Counted from the first letter of the stretch, positions 26,648-34,394 are shown. The stretch: 34,420 bases of DNA from Treponema sp. UBA3862 (GCA_002392405.1 DGGY01000046.1:1-34420); one strand, 5' to 3'. Program-made: numbers and translations. Notes: generated from the letters alone by a model not told the origin.

Positions 26648-27419
26648 CCGTATTCAGGAAGTTCTGTGTAAATACGCGGTCTGGAAGAGGCTTATCCAGA
26701 ACAATTTTCTGAATCGTAAGTCTTGTTTCGTGACCTGTCTGAACATTCTTCATGCTGTTAATCATCGGAATATTATATGTTTCACCTGTTGCCCCGTTGA
26801 TTTTTTCAAGTTTTTCAACAGTAAGAACTTTAAGAAGCTTGTCTTTTTTGTCATAAAGTTCTGCATAAACCGGAACCCATGTTGCTTTGTCAATCCACTG
26901 GATTCTGTATCCGTACTGGCTGTCCTGAGGATTTTTAGCCTTAGATTTTACAACATAGCAGTTAAAACCGTTTTTTTCTTCTTCGCGTAAAAGTTCATGT
27001 GTATCAACGTCAATGTCTCTTGTTGAAAGGTCATCATAAGAAGCGTCAGTACCCATGAAAGATTTTGAACCCTCTGCAGTAGAAACACGGCGTGTTGAGC
27101 GGAGATCAGGAAGGAAGATGAATTTATCATCAGGAGCATTACCTTCGTTTTCCTGCAGTAAGAAGCGTGTATCTTTTACAGAAGCCGGTGAAAGGAAAAT
27201 CATAACTACAGCCTTGATATTGTTCTTTGAACGGCCGTATTCGCGTACAAGACGGGTTTCTTTTGCACCGTTCTTTTCGATTAAGTCCATCTGAACTGCT
27301 GACTGAGTGAAGGCAGGGTCCTTAACATCAAGGGCTTTTTTTACGATTTCACGTCCGTCCAGAGCAAAAAGAGAAGCAGCTGCTGTCAGTGCTAAAATTG
27401 TTGAAATAAGTTTTTTCAT
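26640..27419 (-). CDS. LolA-like outer-membrane lipoprotein-sorting family protein (COG2834 type)
   Basis: A 259-residue periplasmic protein with a clear signal peptide (MKKLISTILALTAAASLFA, cleavage after residue 19). The mature protein has the LolA/LolB-like open-barrel pattern of the COG2834-type family: ALDVKDPAFTQSAVQMDLIEK, KDTRFLLQ, FIFLPDLRSTRRVS, SFMGTDASYDDLSTRD, then YRIQWIDKATWVPVYAELYDKKDKLLKVL. Such proteins are often encoded beside RND/MMPL exporters and are thought to carry lipids or lipoproteins across the periplasm. It lies 72 bases downstream of the RND gene on the same strand. GGAGG precedes the ATG by 9 bases. It is distinct from canonical LolA, and no canonical LolA is seen in the window. 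Confidence 0.85.
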   Translation of the reverse strand: MKKLISTILALTAAASLFALDGREIVKKALDVKDPAFTQSAVQMDLIEKNGAKETRLVREYGRSKNNIKAVVMIFLSPASVKDTRFLLQENEGNAPDDKFIFLPDLRSTRRVSTAEGSKSFMGTDASYDDLSTRDIDVDTHELLREEEKNGFNCYVVKSKAKNPQDSQYGYRIQWIDKATWVPVYAELYDKKDKLLKVLTVEKLEKINGATGETYNIPMINSMKNVQTGHETRLTIQKIVLDKPLPDRVFTQNFLNTGK

Positions 27420-27453
27420 AAATTTTTACCTCCATTGGTATTGTTTTTTGTAT

Positions 27454-27482
27454 ACCTCTAAAACCACCAGGATTTCAGAGGT
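27454..27482. repeat. Imperfect hairpin between the RND and LolA-like genes
   Basis: ACCTCT (27454-27459) pairs with AGAGGT (27477-27482), extended inward by AAA/TTT and CC/GG with two mismatches around an ACCA loop. It sits in the 72-base gap of the minus-strand operon. It could be a processing or mRNA-stability element; there is no T-run for termination. Confidence 0.35.
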
Positions 27483-27491
27483 CACATCTGT

Positions 27492-30400
27492 TTATTTTTT
27501 ATCTTCTTCACTGTCCCAGGCTTTAGGTTTTCCAGGGTGCAGGAAGTCAGGGTCAAAGAGATTGAAAAGACCAGGTATTATCGTCATTGCAAGAGTTGAA
27601 CTTGTAAACATAACAATTGCAACAAGAACACCGATGTAGCGGAGAACGACGAATTTACTGAATAAGAGAACTAAGAAGCCAAGACCTACAGCCATCGCAT
27701 TTGTAATGATTCCGGCACCGCTTGAGCGGAAGGTGCTTCTTGTACAGTATTCAAGGTTGTCGCTCTGCATGCGGAGATTCTTGAATTCAGTCATGAAGTG
27801 AATCGTGTAGTCAATTCCGACACCAATTGCAACTGAAGCGATAATACTTGTAATAAGGTCGAGTTTAATATCTGTAAAGCCCATTACCATGTAGTTTAAG
27901 GTAATTGTAAATGCGAGCGGGATTACACCGATTAAACCTGCCTGAAGTGACTTAAAGCTTAAGGCAATGATTATGAATACAAGTAAAAGTGACAGAAGAA
28001 GGGAAGTTGTCTGGCTTTTTACGACAAGATTTGTCATTACATATTCCATTTCACCTTCACCTGTTGCCTCCATGAAATAACCTTCAGGAAGATGTTTTGC
28101 TGCATACTCTTCAAACTGTCTGAGCATGATTCCGACTTCCTGAGTAGAGTTAGTCCTGATCTGAACCTGCATGCGGATTACTGTAGGAGTGTAGTTTGTC
28201 TGGTCATCAGTAAAGCGCTCCATTGAGTCTCCGAGCATCATTGTGTAGTTAGAGATGATGCGTGAAAGCTGGTCGCGTCTTGATTTCATGTATTTTTGAG
28301 GTTCATAAGGAATTTCATAGAAAGCGTAGCCTTCATAGTTCATTTCGCGCTGAAGCTCACGGATAAAGTTTTCTGTTGTACCGTGTTTTCCGCCAGAAAG
28401 TCCGTATGCCCTGTTCATGATTTCCTGAATGTCTTTACCGGTCATTGCTTTTTCAAGTTTTGCCTGATAATAAGTGTTAGGATCTTCAAAGCTGCTTTCT
28501 TCCTCTGTTGCGGCACTTGCAGTATCAAGTCCAAAATCACCAAGGTCATCAACAAATTCTTCTTCATTCATTTCATCAAGACCAAAATCCCCAAGATCAT
28601 CGAATCCAAAGTCGATTGAAGAGTCATCATTTGAAACAGCTGCTGTAGAAGCAGTCTGGGCACCAGGGGCATTCCAGGTCTGATTGATGCGTTTGATTGA
28701 ATCTGCGTATGAAATAACTTTTCCTACAACAGGGAAGTTTGTTGAAATCCATTTTTCCATGTTGTCTACAGCCTTAAGGGCTTCAGGATTTGTCATATCC
28801 TCGATTGAACGGCTTTCCGCAATAAGGTCATTTGCTTTTGAAGTTAACTCTTCAATCTCTGCATTTACATCTTCAGGAATTTCTTTTCCTTCATATTTTG
28901 ACTGTAAAAGGGCAGCTTTATCATAAAACTCTTTAGCTTCTGCTTTTTTTACAGAGGCAGGTGATTTTATCAAAAGGAATACAGAGTTAGTTCCTGCAAA
29001 ATTATCATTTACATAATTAATATCCTGTCTTAAGCGGCTTGTCTTCGGGAAGTAATTTACCATTGAAGTATCGATGACAAGTTTTGAAAGTCCCAGGGCA
29101 GAGAAACCTGCAATAAGAATCATAAACACAATGAGACGTGGTTTTGTTCCGCAGAAGAAGTGATACATGTTATAAAGGGTTCCGCTTAAACCCGGTGCAT
29201 CAGATACATTTTTAAGTGTATTGAGGGTTGCATCGAATTTTTCGTCATCAGTCATGTTTGAACATGCTGTAAATGCAACAGCTCTTTTTAAGCGTGAAGT
29301 TTCAACTTTTTCAAGACGGCGCTTAACTTTCTTTGTAAGTTTGTCCATGCGGCGGCTTCTTTTGCCGATGTTTTCAACTTTCTTGAAGGTGAGCATTGCA
29401 GGGATGACAGTTACAGAAAGTAAAAGTGAAAAACCGATTCCCACAGCAGTAAAGATTGCAAATCCGAAAAGCGGACGGATAGGGCTTGTAACAAGAGAAA
29501 TAAAGCCTGCAATTGTAGTTACAGCTGAAAGAAGAACAGCGACCCAGACATCATCAAGACCGTTGATAATGGTTTCAATGTGAAGTTCTTTTGTCCATTC
29601 CTGAGAGTTTTTTTCAAGTTCACTGCGTTTTTTATCAACTGCAAGATAATAATGAGTAAGAACGTGGATGCCGTATGCTGAACCGCAGCCGATTAAAGCA
29701 ACAGGAATAACCGCAGAAACCAGTGAAAATTCCATTCCTGTCATAGCCATTATTCCAAGTGACCATACAGTACTCATTAAAACAGTGATGAGCGGCAGAA
29801 TTGTACCGTCCATAGTGCTGAAAGAAAAATAAAGTGAAATAAGAACAACAAGAATAACAAGTGGAATAAGGATAAAAAGGTCTGAAAGAACATAGGCTTT
29901 TGAATCTTCAGAGATTACAGGGTCTCCATAGATTTTTACCATAAGGTCTGTATCTTTAATGTCTTCAAGAATGATTTTTCTTACTTCCCTTAAAGCAGCC
30001 TGCTGTGTTGCAAGGTCTACAAGCGGGTCTACATTTAAGGCAAGCTGGGTTGCTCTTCCGTCTTTAGAGATTACAACCAGGTCATACATGTCTTCCCAGG
30101 CGGTAAGGCGTTCCCTGATGGTTTTTATATCCTCGTCTGTAATTTCTTCTGTAAGGTCTTTTTCAAGAAGCGGGGCAACGTTGATGGTTCCGTTATCGCC
30201 TTCGATGTAATCAATATTTGTAATTGACTGTACATTTGAAGTATTAGGAACATTTTCAAGGTCAGCGGAAATTTTCCTTATTGTGCTGATATATTCTTTT
30301 GTAAGAATTGTTTCCCCCGGTGTTTCAAGTGATGCACCAATGCTGATCATACTGCCAAACTGTGCTTCTGTATCTGTCATGCGCTGATAGGCTTCATGCT

Positions 30401-30527
30401 TCTGAGGGAAGAACTGGCGGATTGAACTTTCTACACGGATGGTGGAAAGCGGAACTGCGAGTGCCACAGTAAGAAGAATGCTTACAGCCATTATCAGTTT
30501 TGGATGGTGTAATAATTTTTTTAACAT
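27492..30527 (-). CDS. RND/MMPL-superfamily exporter, 1011 residues
   Basis: Large inner-membrane transporter with two homologous halves, each of one N-terminal TM helix, a large periplasmic loop and a bundle of about five TM helices. Half one has its TM at about 11-30 and bundle at about 205-375. Half two has its TM at about 470-490 and bundle at about 845-990. RND features such as GCGSAYGIHVLTHYY and GVGIDYTIHFMTEF (with the Asp expected in the proton relay) are present. It belongs with the predicted RND exporters of COG1033 (MMPL/HpnN type), whose substrates are usually lipids. Unusual: an acidic insert at about 625-683 of the second periplasmic loop containing DDLGDFGLD twice (643-651 and 660-668). 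GGAGG precedes the ATG. It is the first gene of a two-gene operon with the LolA-like gene, divergent from an ArsR regulator. Confidence 0.9.
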   Translation of the reverse strand: MLKKLLHHPKLIMAVSILLTVALAVPLSTIRVESSIRQFFPQKHEAYQRMTDTEAQFGSMISIGASLETPGETILTKEYISTIRKISADLENVPNTSNVQSITNIDYIEGDNGTINVAPLLEKDLTEEITDEDIKTIRERLTAWEDMYDLVVISKDGRATQLALNVDPLVDLATQQAALREVRKIILEDIKDTDLMVKIYGDPVISEDSKAYVLSDLFILIPLVILVVLISLYFSFSTMDGTILPLITVLMSTVWSLGIMAMTGMEFSLVSAVIPVALIGCGSAYGIHVLTHYYLAVDKKRSELEKNSQEWTKELHIETIINGLDDVWVAVLLSAVTTIAGFISLVTSPIRPLFGFAIFTAVGIGFSLLLSVTVIPAMLTFKKVENIGKRSRRMDKLTKKVKRRLEKVETSRLKRAVAFTACSNMTDDEKFDATLNTLKNVSDAPGLSGTLYNMYHFFCGTKPRLIVFMILIAGFSALGLSKLVIDTSMVNYFPKTSRLRQDINYVNDNFAGTNSVFLLIKSPASVKKAEAKEFYDKAALLQSKYEGKEIPEDVNAEIEELTSKANDLIAESRSIEDMTNPEALKAVDNMEKWISTNFPVVGKVISYADSIKRINQTWNAPGAQTASTAAVSNDDSSIDFGFDDLGDFGLDEMNEEEFVDDLGDFGLDTASAATEEESSFEDPNTYYQAKLEKAMTGKDIQEIMNRAYGLSGGKHGTTENFIRELQREMNYEGYAFYEIPYEPQKYMKSRRDQLSRIISNYTMMLGDSMERFTDDQTNYTPTVIRMQVQIRTNSTQEVGIMLRQFEEYAAKHLPEGYFMEATGEGEMEYVMTNLVVKSQTTSLLLSLLLVFIIIALSFKSLQAGLIGVIPLAFTITLNYMVMGFTDIKLDLITSIIASVAIGVGIDYTIHFMTEFKNLRMQSDNLEYCTRSTFRSSGAGIITNAMAVGLGFLVLLFSKFVVLRYIGVLVAIVMFTSSTLAMTIIPGLFNLFDPDFLHPGKPKAWDSEEDKK

Positions 30528-30589
30528 TTTTTCCTCCGTTATTTAAATTTGTACTTGATAAAAAATCAAAATGCTTTATTATTATATTC

Positions 30590-30605
30590 GTTCAAATGAT
30601 TAAAC
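30590..30605. promoter_or_regulatory. Candidate ArsR-type operator
   Basis: GTTCAAATGATTAAAC is an imperfect inverted repeat (GTT-AA / TT-AAC). It lies at about +4 to +19 relative to the inferred start (about 30609) of the RND transcript, a position suited to repression. The regulator gene is divergent and next door. The link is inferred. Confidence 0.35.
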
Positions 30606-30615
30606 CAATAAACTA

Positions 30616-30644
30616 AATATAATTAATTAACATATTTTTGGCAA
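30616..30644 (-). promoter_or_regulatory. Promoter of the RND - LolA-like operon
   Basis: On the minus strand, TTGCCA (30639-30644), a 17-base spacer and TATATT (30616-30621). Each box matches 5 of 6 of the sigma-70 consensus, and the spacing is ideal. The leader to the ATG would be about 80 bases. Confidence 0.7.
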
Positions 30645-30668
30645 GTTTTTTAATTATAAATTTATATT
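30638..30668 (+). promoter_or_regulatory. Possible promoter of the ArsR-type gene
   Basis: TTGGCA (30638-30643) and TATATT (30663-30668) with a 19-base spacer, longer than ideal. Its -35 box overlaps the oppositely oriented -35 of the RND promoter, so the two promoters should compete or be co-regulated. Confidence 0.4.
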
Positions 30669-30722
30669 TAAGATTTTTTTAAGTTTTAAATAAGCACAGA
30701 GAATCTTAAAAGGGCAGAGCAT

Positions 30723-31103
30723 ATGATAGATAAAGAAAAACTTCACAGGGCTTTTGAGCAGTTTGATATCTGCAGTCCTCTCTTTATAGCACTGGGCGAC
30801 GGTGTCAGACAGAAAATAATCCTTGATCTGGCAGATGCAGGAATTGCGGGAATTAATGTACAGAACCTTACTGCAAAGTCACATCTTTCAAGACCGGCAA
30901 TTTCTCATCATTTGAAAGTATTAAAGGAAACAGGGATTGTTCAGCTTACTAAAAAGGGGACAGAAAGTTTTTACCGGCTTTGTATTGCAGATAAACTTAC
31001 TCATGTAAAAAAACTTGTTTCGTGCATCGAAAACATAATTTCAGACATGAATGATGAGGAAAAGAGTCTGCTTTTAGTTGAAGAAACTTCTGCAGACGAT
31101 TAA
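30723..31103 (+). CDS. ArsR-family winged-helix transcriptional regulator
   Basis: A 126-residue DNA-binding protein. The winged helix-turn-helix spans about 20-95: ALGDGVRQKIILDLADAG, then the recognition part NLTAKSHLSRPAISHHLKVLKETGIVQ, and the wing KKGTESFYRL. The classic metal-binding ELCVCD box of ArsR/SmtB is absent; cysteines occur at residue 17 and in the C-terminal helix, so the signal could be redox or a ligand rather than arsenic. AGGG lies about 8 bases before ATG 30723. It is divergent from the RND - LolA-like operon, which is its likely target, and converges with the CCA enzyme gene 7 bases downstream. Confidence 0.9.
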   Translation: MIDKEKLHRAFEQFDICSPLFIALGDGVRQKIILDLADAGIAGINVQNLTAKSHLSRPAISHHLKVLKETGIVQLTKKGTESFYRLCIADKLTHVKKLVSCIENIISDMNDEEKSLLLVEETSADD

Positions 31104-31110
31104 GGCTTTA

Positions 31111-32523
31111 TTATTCTTTAGTTTTTAAATCCAGGTTGAGGGCAACTTTAAGGAGTTTGTCTTTTTCATTCATCTGAGGGTCGTCAAGGACTGTCTGAAA
31201 AAGTTCATTGAGAATGTAACCGATTTTCTTTCCGGGACTGATTCCTGCATTTATTAAGTCGTTTCCGTTTATTTTTAAGTCTTTTAAAGACAGGGCAGAA
31301 TTTTCGTCTTCGACTTTTTTAAGCCTTTCTTTCAATTCAAGGATATTCTGAACTACGGGGCTTTCAGGTCCTGCTTTCTGACAGCTTTTTCCGTAATTGT
31401 CTGCAAGACGCAGTGCGAAAAGATCTTCAAAGTACTCTTTTCCAACCCTTACGGCGAATCTTCTGACAGCAGCATCTGTCCAGTCTGTCTGAAAATAGAA
31501 CATGTGTTCTTTTATAAGGTGGCAGACTCTTTCTATCTGCGCGTTTGAAAATTTTAATCTTGTAAGTACAGTTTTTGCAATTTTTTCTGAGGCGGCTTCG
31601 TGATTCCAGAAATGAATCAGTTTTACTGTTTCTCCTTTATGTTCAGGATCTTCTTCTTCTTTTTCGGACCTTACTTCAACCTTGCCGGAATCGTGGAGAA
31701 GTGCTGCAATCCTGACAATGTAATTGTCCTGAGGGGCGCCGTCGCATGAATATATATTATGGTCAAGTACATCAAATTCATGAAAGCCTCTTGCGTCTGT
31801 CTGAGTAACACCGCGTCCTTGAGCAAGTTCAGGCAGAAAAAGTTTTAAGATCCCGCATTCTTCCATAAGAAAAAGGCTTTTTGAAGGTTTAGGAGTGAGC
31901 ATGATTTTTATAAACTCATCCCTGAAGCGTTCAAGAGAAATTGAAGTAATTTTTTTCTGAATATCTTCTTTGAAAATTTCTGAATATGTATTTTTTTCTA
32001 TACTGAAATCTAGCTGACTTGCAAAGCGAAGCGCCCTGACAGGCCTTAATCCGTCTTCCATAAAGCGCTCGTGCGGATTTCCAACTGTTCTGATGATTTT
32101 ATTTTTGATGTCTTCCTGTCCGTGATAAGGGTCTACAATGCTTCCGTCTTCAAGGTCAGCGGCAATTGCATTCATCGTAAAATCCCTTCGGCTCAAATCT
32201 TCTTCAATTGTGTCTGCAAAGAAGATTCTGTCAGGGTGCCTTCCGTCACTGTAGCCCTGTTCTGCGCGGAAAGTTGTGATTTCAATTTCTTTTTTCATAA
32301 AATGAACTGTTACCGTTCCGTGTGCAATTCCAGTCGGAATAACTTTATGAAAAATACGCATGATGTCATCAGGGCGTGCATCAGTAGTTAAATCCCAGTC
32401 GTGTGCTTCTTTTTTTAAGAGTATGTCCCTTACAGCTCCACCTACAAGATAAGCCTTAAAGCCATTCTCACGGAGGATTGAATTCATTTTTTTCAGTTCA
32501 TGCGGAATGTGTATGTGTGTCAT
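31111..32523 (-). CDS. cca: CCA-adding tRNA nucleotidyltransferase (class II) with HD domain
   Basis: Adds or repairs the 3' CCA of tRNAs. The 470 residues begin with the nucleotidyltransferase head: YLVGGAVRDILL (25-36, with GGAVRD), catalytic DWD (42-44), then RRDFTMNAIA near 107 and RPVRALRFASQLDF in the neck. An HD domain follows (LLHDSGK near 275), with the C-terminal helical body beyond. The HD domain is found in many bacterial CCA enzymes, where it can act as a phosphohydrolase. A poly(A) polymerase assignment is the main alternative, but the motif set favours CCA addition. The start is ATG 32523, one base after the stop of the upstream membrane-protein gene, indicating coupling; a TTG four codons upstream is less likely. 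Confidence 0.92.
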   Translation of the reverse strand: MTHIHIPHELKKMNSILRENGFKAYLVGGAVRDILLKKEAHDWDLTTDARPDDIMRIFHKVIPTGIAHGTVTVHFMKKEIEITTFRAEQGYSDGRHPDRIFFADTIEEDLSRRDFTMNAIAADLEDGSIVDPYHGQEDIKNKIIRTVGNPHERFMEDGLRPVRALRFASQLDFSIEKNTYSEIFKEDIQKKITSISLERFRDEFIKIMLTPKPSKSLFLMEECGILKLFLPELAQGRGVTQTDARGFHEFDVLDHNIYSCDGAPQDNYIVRIAALLHDSGKVEVRSEKEEEDPEHKGETVKLIHFWNHEAASEKIAKTVLTRLKFSNAQIERVCHLIKEHMFYFQTDWTDAAVRRFAVRVGKEYFEDLFALRLADNYGKSCQKAGPESPVVQNILELKERLKKVEDENSALSLKDLKINGNDLINAGISPGKKIGYILNELFQTVLDDPQMNEKDKLLKVALNLDLKTKE

Positions 32524-32524
32524 T

Positions 32525-32929
32525 TTAAGAATCAAGTCCCTCTGTAAGAATTTCTACTGTTCCTGAGGCGCTGCAGAGAAACAGTGCTGCAATAAAAAAT
32601 ACTGTAAAAATTGCAAGATGAATATAAAAATAAACTTTTTTAGTTTCTGCAATAAAATAAATGCATTCAACAGCAGCTGCAAATGAGAAAAATGCCATTC
32701 CTATTGCAGTGCAGGTAATAATAAAAAGAATCAGCCTTAAGTTTTCGTCGAGAAAGTTCTGTATGTTTCCGCTTAAGAAAAGCAGGAGCTGGGCAATAAG
32801 TAAAAAGAAAAAGAAGAAAAATCCTCGTCTTGTCAGCGAAAGTACCTGGGGCAGTTTCCTGAAAATCGTGAAGCGGTTTGAGATAAGTTTTTTTGCTGTA
32901 TGTGTAAGTTTATCTGCAATGTTTTTCAT
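32525..32929 (-). CDS. Small membrane protein with three TM helices, unknown function
   Basis: A 134-residue protein with an amphipathic, basic N-terminus (1-35) and three hydrophobic segments at about 36-54 (starting GFFFFFFLLIAQ), 65-90 and 98-120. I do not recognise the family. The FFFFFF run comes from an A-rich tract on the plus strand at 32801-32821, which could be slippage-prone. The ATG at 32929 lacks a strong ribosome site. The stop lies 1 base before the CCA-enzyme ATG, so the two are coupled. Confidence 0.7.
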   Translation of the reverse strand: MKNIADKLTHTAKKLISNRFTIFRKLPQVLSLTRRGFFFFFFLLIAQLLLFLSGNIQNFLDENLRLILFIITCTAIGMAFFSFAAAVECIYFIAETKKVYFYIHLAIFTVFFIAALFLCSASGTVEILTEGLDS

Positions 32930-32971
32930 TCTTATTGCTTACTGCTGTATTTTTAAGATAAAATATTTTTA

Positions 32972-33023
32972 ATTATTATGGAAATCTCTAAAAATTGCAA
33001 TTTTTAGAGATGCCATTATAAAT
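32972..33023. promoter_or_regulatory. Divergent promoter region with a perfect 28-bp palindrome at its centre
   Basis: Positions 32984-33011 are a perfect self-complementary palindrome: ATCTCTAAAAATT, GC, AATTTTTAGAGAT. Its central TTGCAA (32995-33000) reads as a -35 box on both strands. On the plus strand a 16-base spacer leads to TATAAA (33017-33022). On the minus strand a 17-base spacer leads to AATAAT (32972-32977). The palindrome would therefore cover both -35 regions, as an operator would. There is no T-run, so it is not a terminator. Confidence 0.5.
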
Positions 33024-33035
33024 AAAAGGGTGTTT

Positions 33036-33854
33036 ATGAAAAAGGGAATCTTAAGTTCTATCATCATTTTATTGTTCGCCGGTTTTGTTTTTTATACTGG
33101 TTATGCAAGCATAAAAGTACCTTCAGCCAGTTATGGAATTCTTGTTTCTAAAACCAGCGGCGTTTATCCAAAGCTTATTGAGAACGGAAAGTTCTGCTGG
33201 CGCTGGGAATTCCTTATTCCGCGCAATTCAAAGCTTTATATATTTTCAGATACCCCGCGTCATTTTAAGCAGGCCTTTAACGGAGAACTTCCGTCAGCTT
33301 CAATCTATTCGTCTTTAATTAAAGGAAATCCAGATTTTTCATATTCTTTTGATTTTGAGTTTTATTTAAAGATTGAAAGTGAAAACCTTATTTCAGTTTT
33401 TAAAACTGAAAATTTTAAGAGTGATGAAGACCTTTATTCATACCTTGAAAATGTATCCCTGAAGATTTCACGGGATTTGAGTCAGAAACTCATTGAAATG
33501 AACGAGAATACCGTAATTGCGTCATATAATGTCCCGGAGATTATACAATCACTTGATCTTGAAAAAAAATATTCCCCGGTTCTTTTAAAAGACGTTTACA
33601 TAAAAAAGGCAAATGTTCCGGATCTTCGTCTTTACAACATAGCACGCAGTTCTTATGACAAATTTCAGTCAGTTGTTGATGAAAAACTTTCTGAATATGC
33701 TTCGGCTCATGCAGAAAAAATTATTGCAGATGAAAATTCTGTTAAAAAATTAACAAAAATCGGAGAAATGCTTAAACAGTATCCTGAATTAAACGCTCTT
33801 CTTTCAAACGGAAGCACGGCTGATGTTTTAAAAGCGTTAAATGATTTAAAATAA
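33036..33854 (+). CDS. SPFH/band-7-like membrane-anchored protein
   Basis: A 272-residue protein with one N-terminal TM helix (about 5-25). The next segment, SYGILVSKTSGVYPKLIENG followed by WRWEFLIPRNSKLYIF, resembles the opening of the SPFH (prohibitin/band-7) domain, where a strand and a G-x-W-x-W-x-x-IP turn are common. The middle (95-200) is beta/alpha with YSFDFEFYLKIES. A helical tail runs from about 205 to 272. The specific function is unknown. GGG (33028-33030) stands about 5 bases before ATG 33036. AroH follows 9 bases on. Confidence 0.6.
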   Translation: MKKGILSSIIILLFAGFVFYTGYASIKVPSASYGILVSKTSGVYPKLIENGKFCWRWEFLIPRNSKLYIFSDTPRHFKQAFNGELPSASIYSSLIKGNPDFSYSFDFEFYLKIESENLISVFKTENFKSDEDLYSYLENVSLKISRDLSQKLIEMNENTVIASYNVPEIIQSLDLEKKYSPVLLKDVYIKKANVPDLRLYNIARSSYDKFQSVVDEKLSEYASAHAEKIIADENSVKKLTKIGEMLKQYPELNALLSNGSTADVLKALNDLK

Positions 33855-33863
33855 GGAAATAAC

Positions 33864-34295
33864 ATGAACTCAATTTTTATGCCTAAGGTAAGGTTAAGAC
33901 TTTTTGGTATCCGCGGGGCAAGCGGAGCAGAGAATACAAAAGAATCAATTACAAAAAACACTGTTGAAATGTGTAAAAAGATATTTACAGAAAACAATAT
34001 CCTGCCAGAAAATATTGTCTCTGTTCAGTTTACAATGACCAAAGACCTTAATCAGATGAATCCTGCTGCTGCTTTGAGAAGGGGCGGAGACTGCGGAATT
34101 GATGTTTCTAATGTACCTCTTTTCTGCAGTCAGGAAGTAGAAATAGAAGGAAGCCCTGAAAAAATGCTTCGCGTGCTTGTGACAGCTTATCTTCCTGTAA
34201 ATGCTCTTCCTCATCATGTTTATATAAACGGGGGCGAAAAACTGCGTCCGGATTTTGCCGCCGTTATGGACGAAAAAAACAATAAAAACTTTTAA
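33864..34295 (+). CDS. aroH: Chorismate mutase, AroH (monofunctional trimeric) class
   Basis: Converts chorismate to prephenate for phenylalanine and tyrosine synthesis, in the cytoplasm. The 143 residues match the B. subtilis AroH fold. Active-site residues are all present at matching spacing: Arg17 (GIRGAS), Cys88 and Glu91 (CSQE), Arg103 (LRVLVT), Tyr120 (HHVY) and Arg128 (KLRPD). These correspond to Arg7, Cys75, Glu78, Arg90, Tyr108 and Arg116 of B. subtilis. The N-terminus is about 10 residues longer. AAGGAA precedes ATG 33864. It lies 9 bases after the SPFH-like gene, with no obvious functional link. Confidence 0.92.
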   Translation: MNSIFMPKVRLRLFGIRGASGAENTKESITKNTVEMCKKIFTENNILPENIVSVQFTMTKDLNQMNPAAALRRGGDCGIDVSNVPLFCSQEVEIEGSPEKMLRVLVTAYLPVNALPHHVYINGGEKLRPDFAAVMDEKNNKNF

Positions 34296-34314
34296 AAAAA
34301 ATAACAAAACCGTG

Positions 34315-34343
34315 TTGACACTTTTTTTATGGTTTGTTATATT
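34315..34343 (+). promoter_or_regulatory. Strong sigma-70-type promoter of the tRNA
   Basis: TTGACA (34315-34320, perfect), a 17-base spacer and TATATT (34338-34343, 5 of 6). The start site should be near 34350, about 45 bases before the mature tRNA 5' end. Confidence 0.85.
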
Positions 34344-34352
34344 ATCAATACA

Positions 34353-34380
34353 TCGCGTGAGTAACTTGTTGCTTAAGCGA
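34353..34380 (+). other. Hairpin in the tRNA precursor leader
   Basis: TCGCGTGAGTAAC pairs with GTTGCTTAAGCGA, with one mismatch and two G-U wobbles around a CTTG loop, followed by an A-run rather than a T-run. It starts within a few bases of the inferred transcript start and lies wholly in the 5' leader. Confidence 0.5.
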
Positions 34381-34394
34381 AAAAAATAATAAAT

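Noticed and set aside
28296..29583. Long plus-strand reading frames opposite the RND gene
   Set aside because: They lie antisense within a well-supported 1011-residue gene, have no ribosome sites and encode no recognisable family.
32801..32821. A-rich tract as a phase-variation switch in the three-TM membrane protein
   Set aside because: The run is interrupted by G bases (no long homopolymer), so slippage switching is not supported.
34353..34380. Leader hairpin as an intrinsic terminator for aroH
   Set aside because: It is followed by A residues on the plus strand, and it lies downstream of the tRNA promoter.
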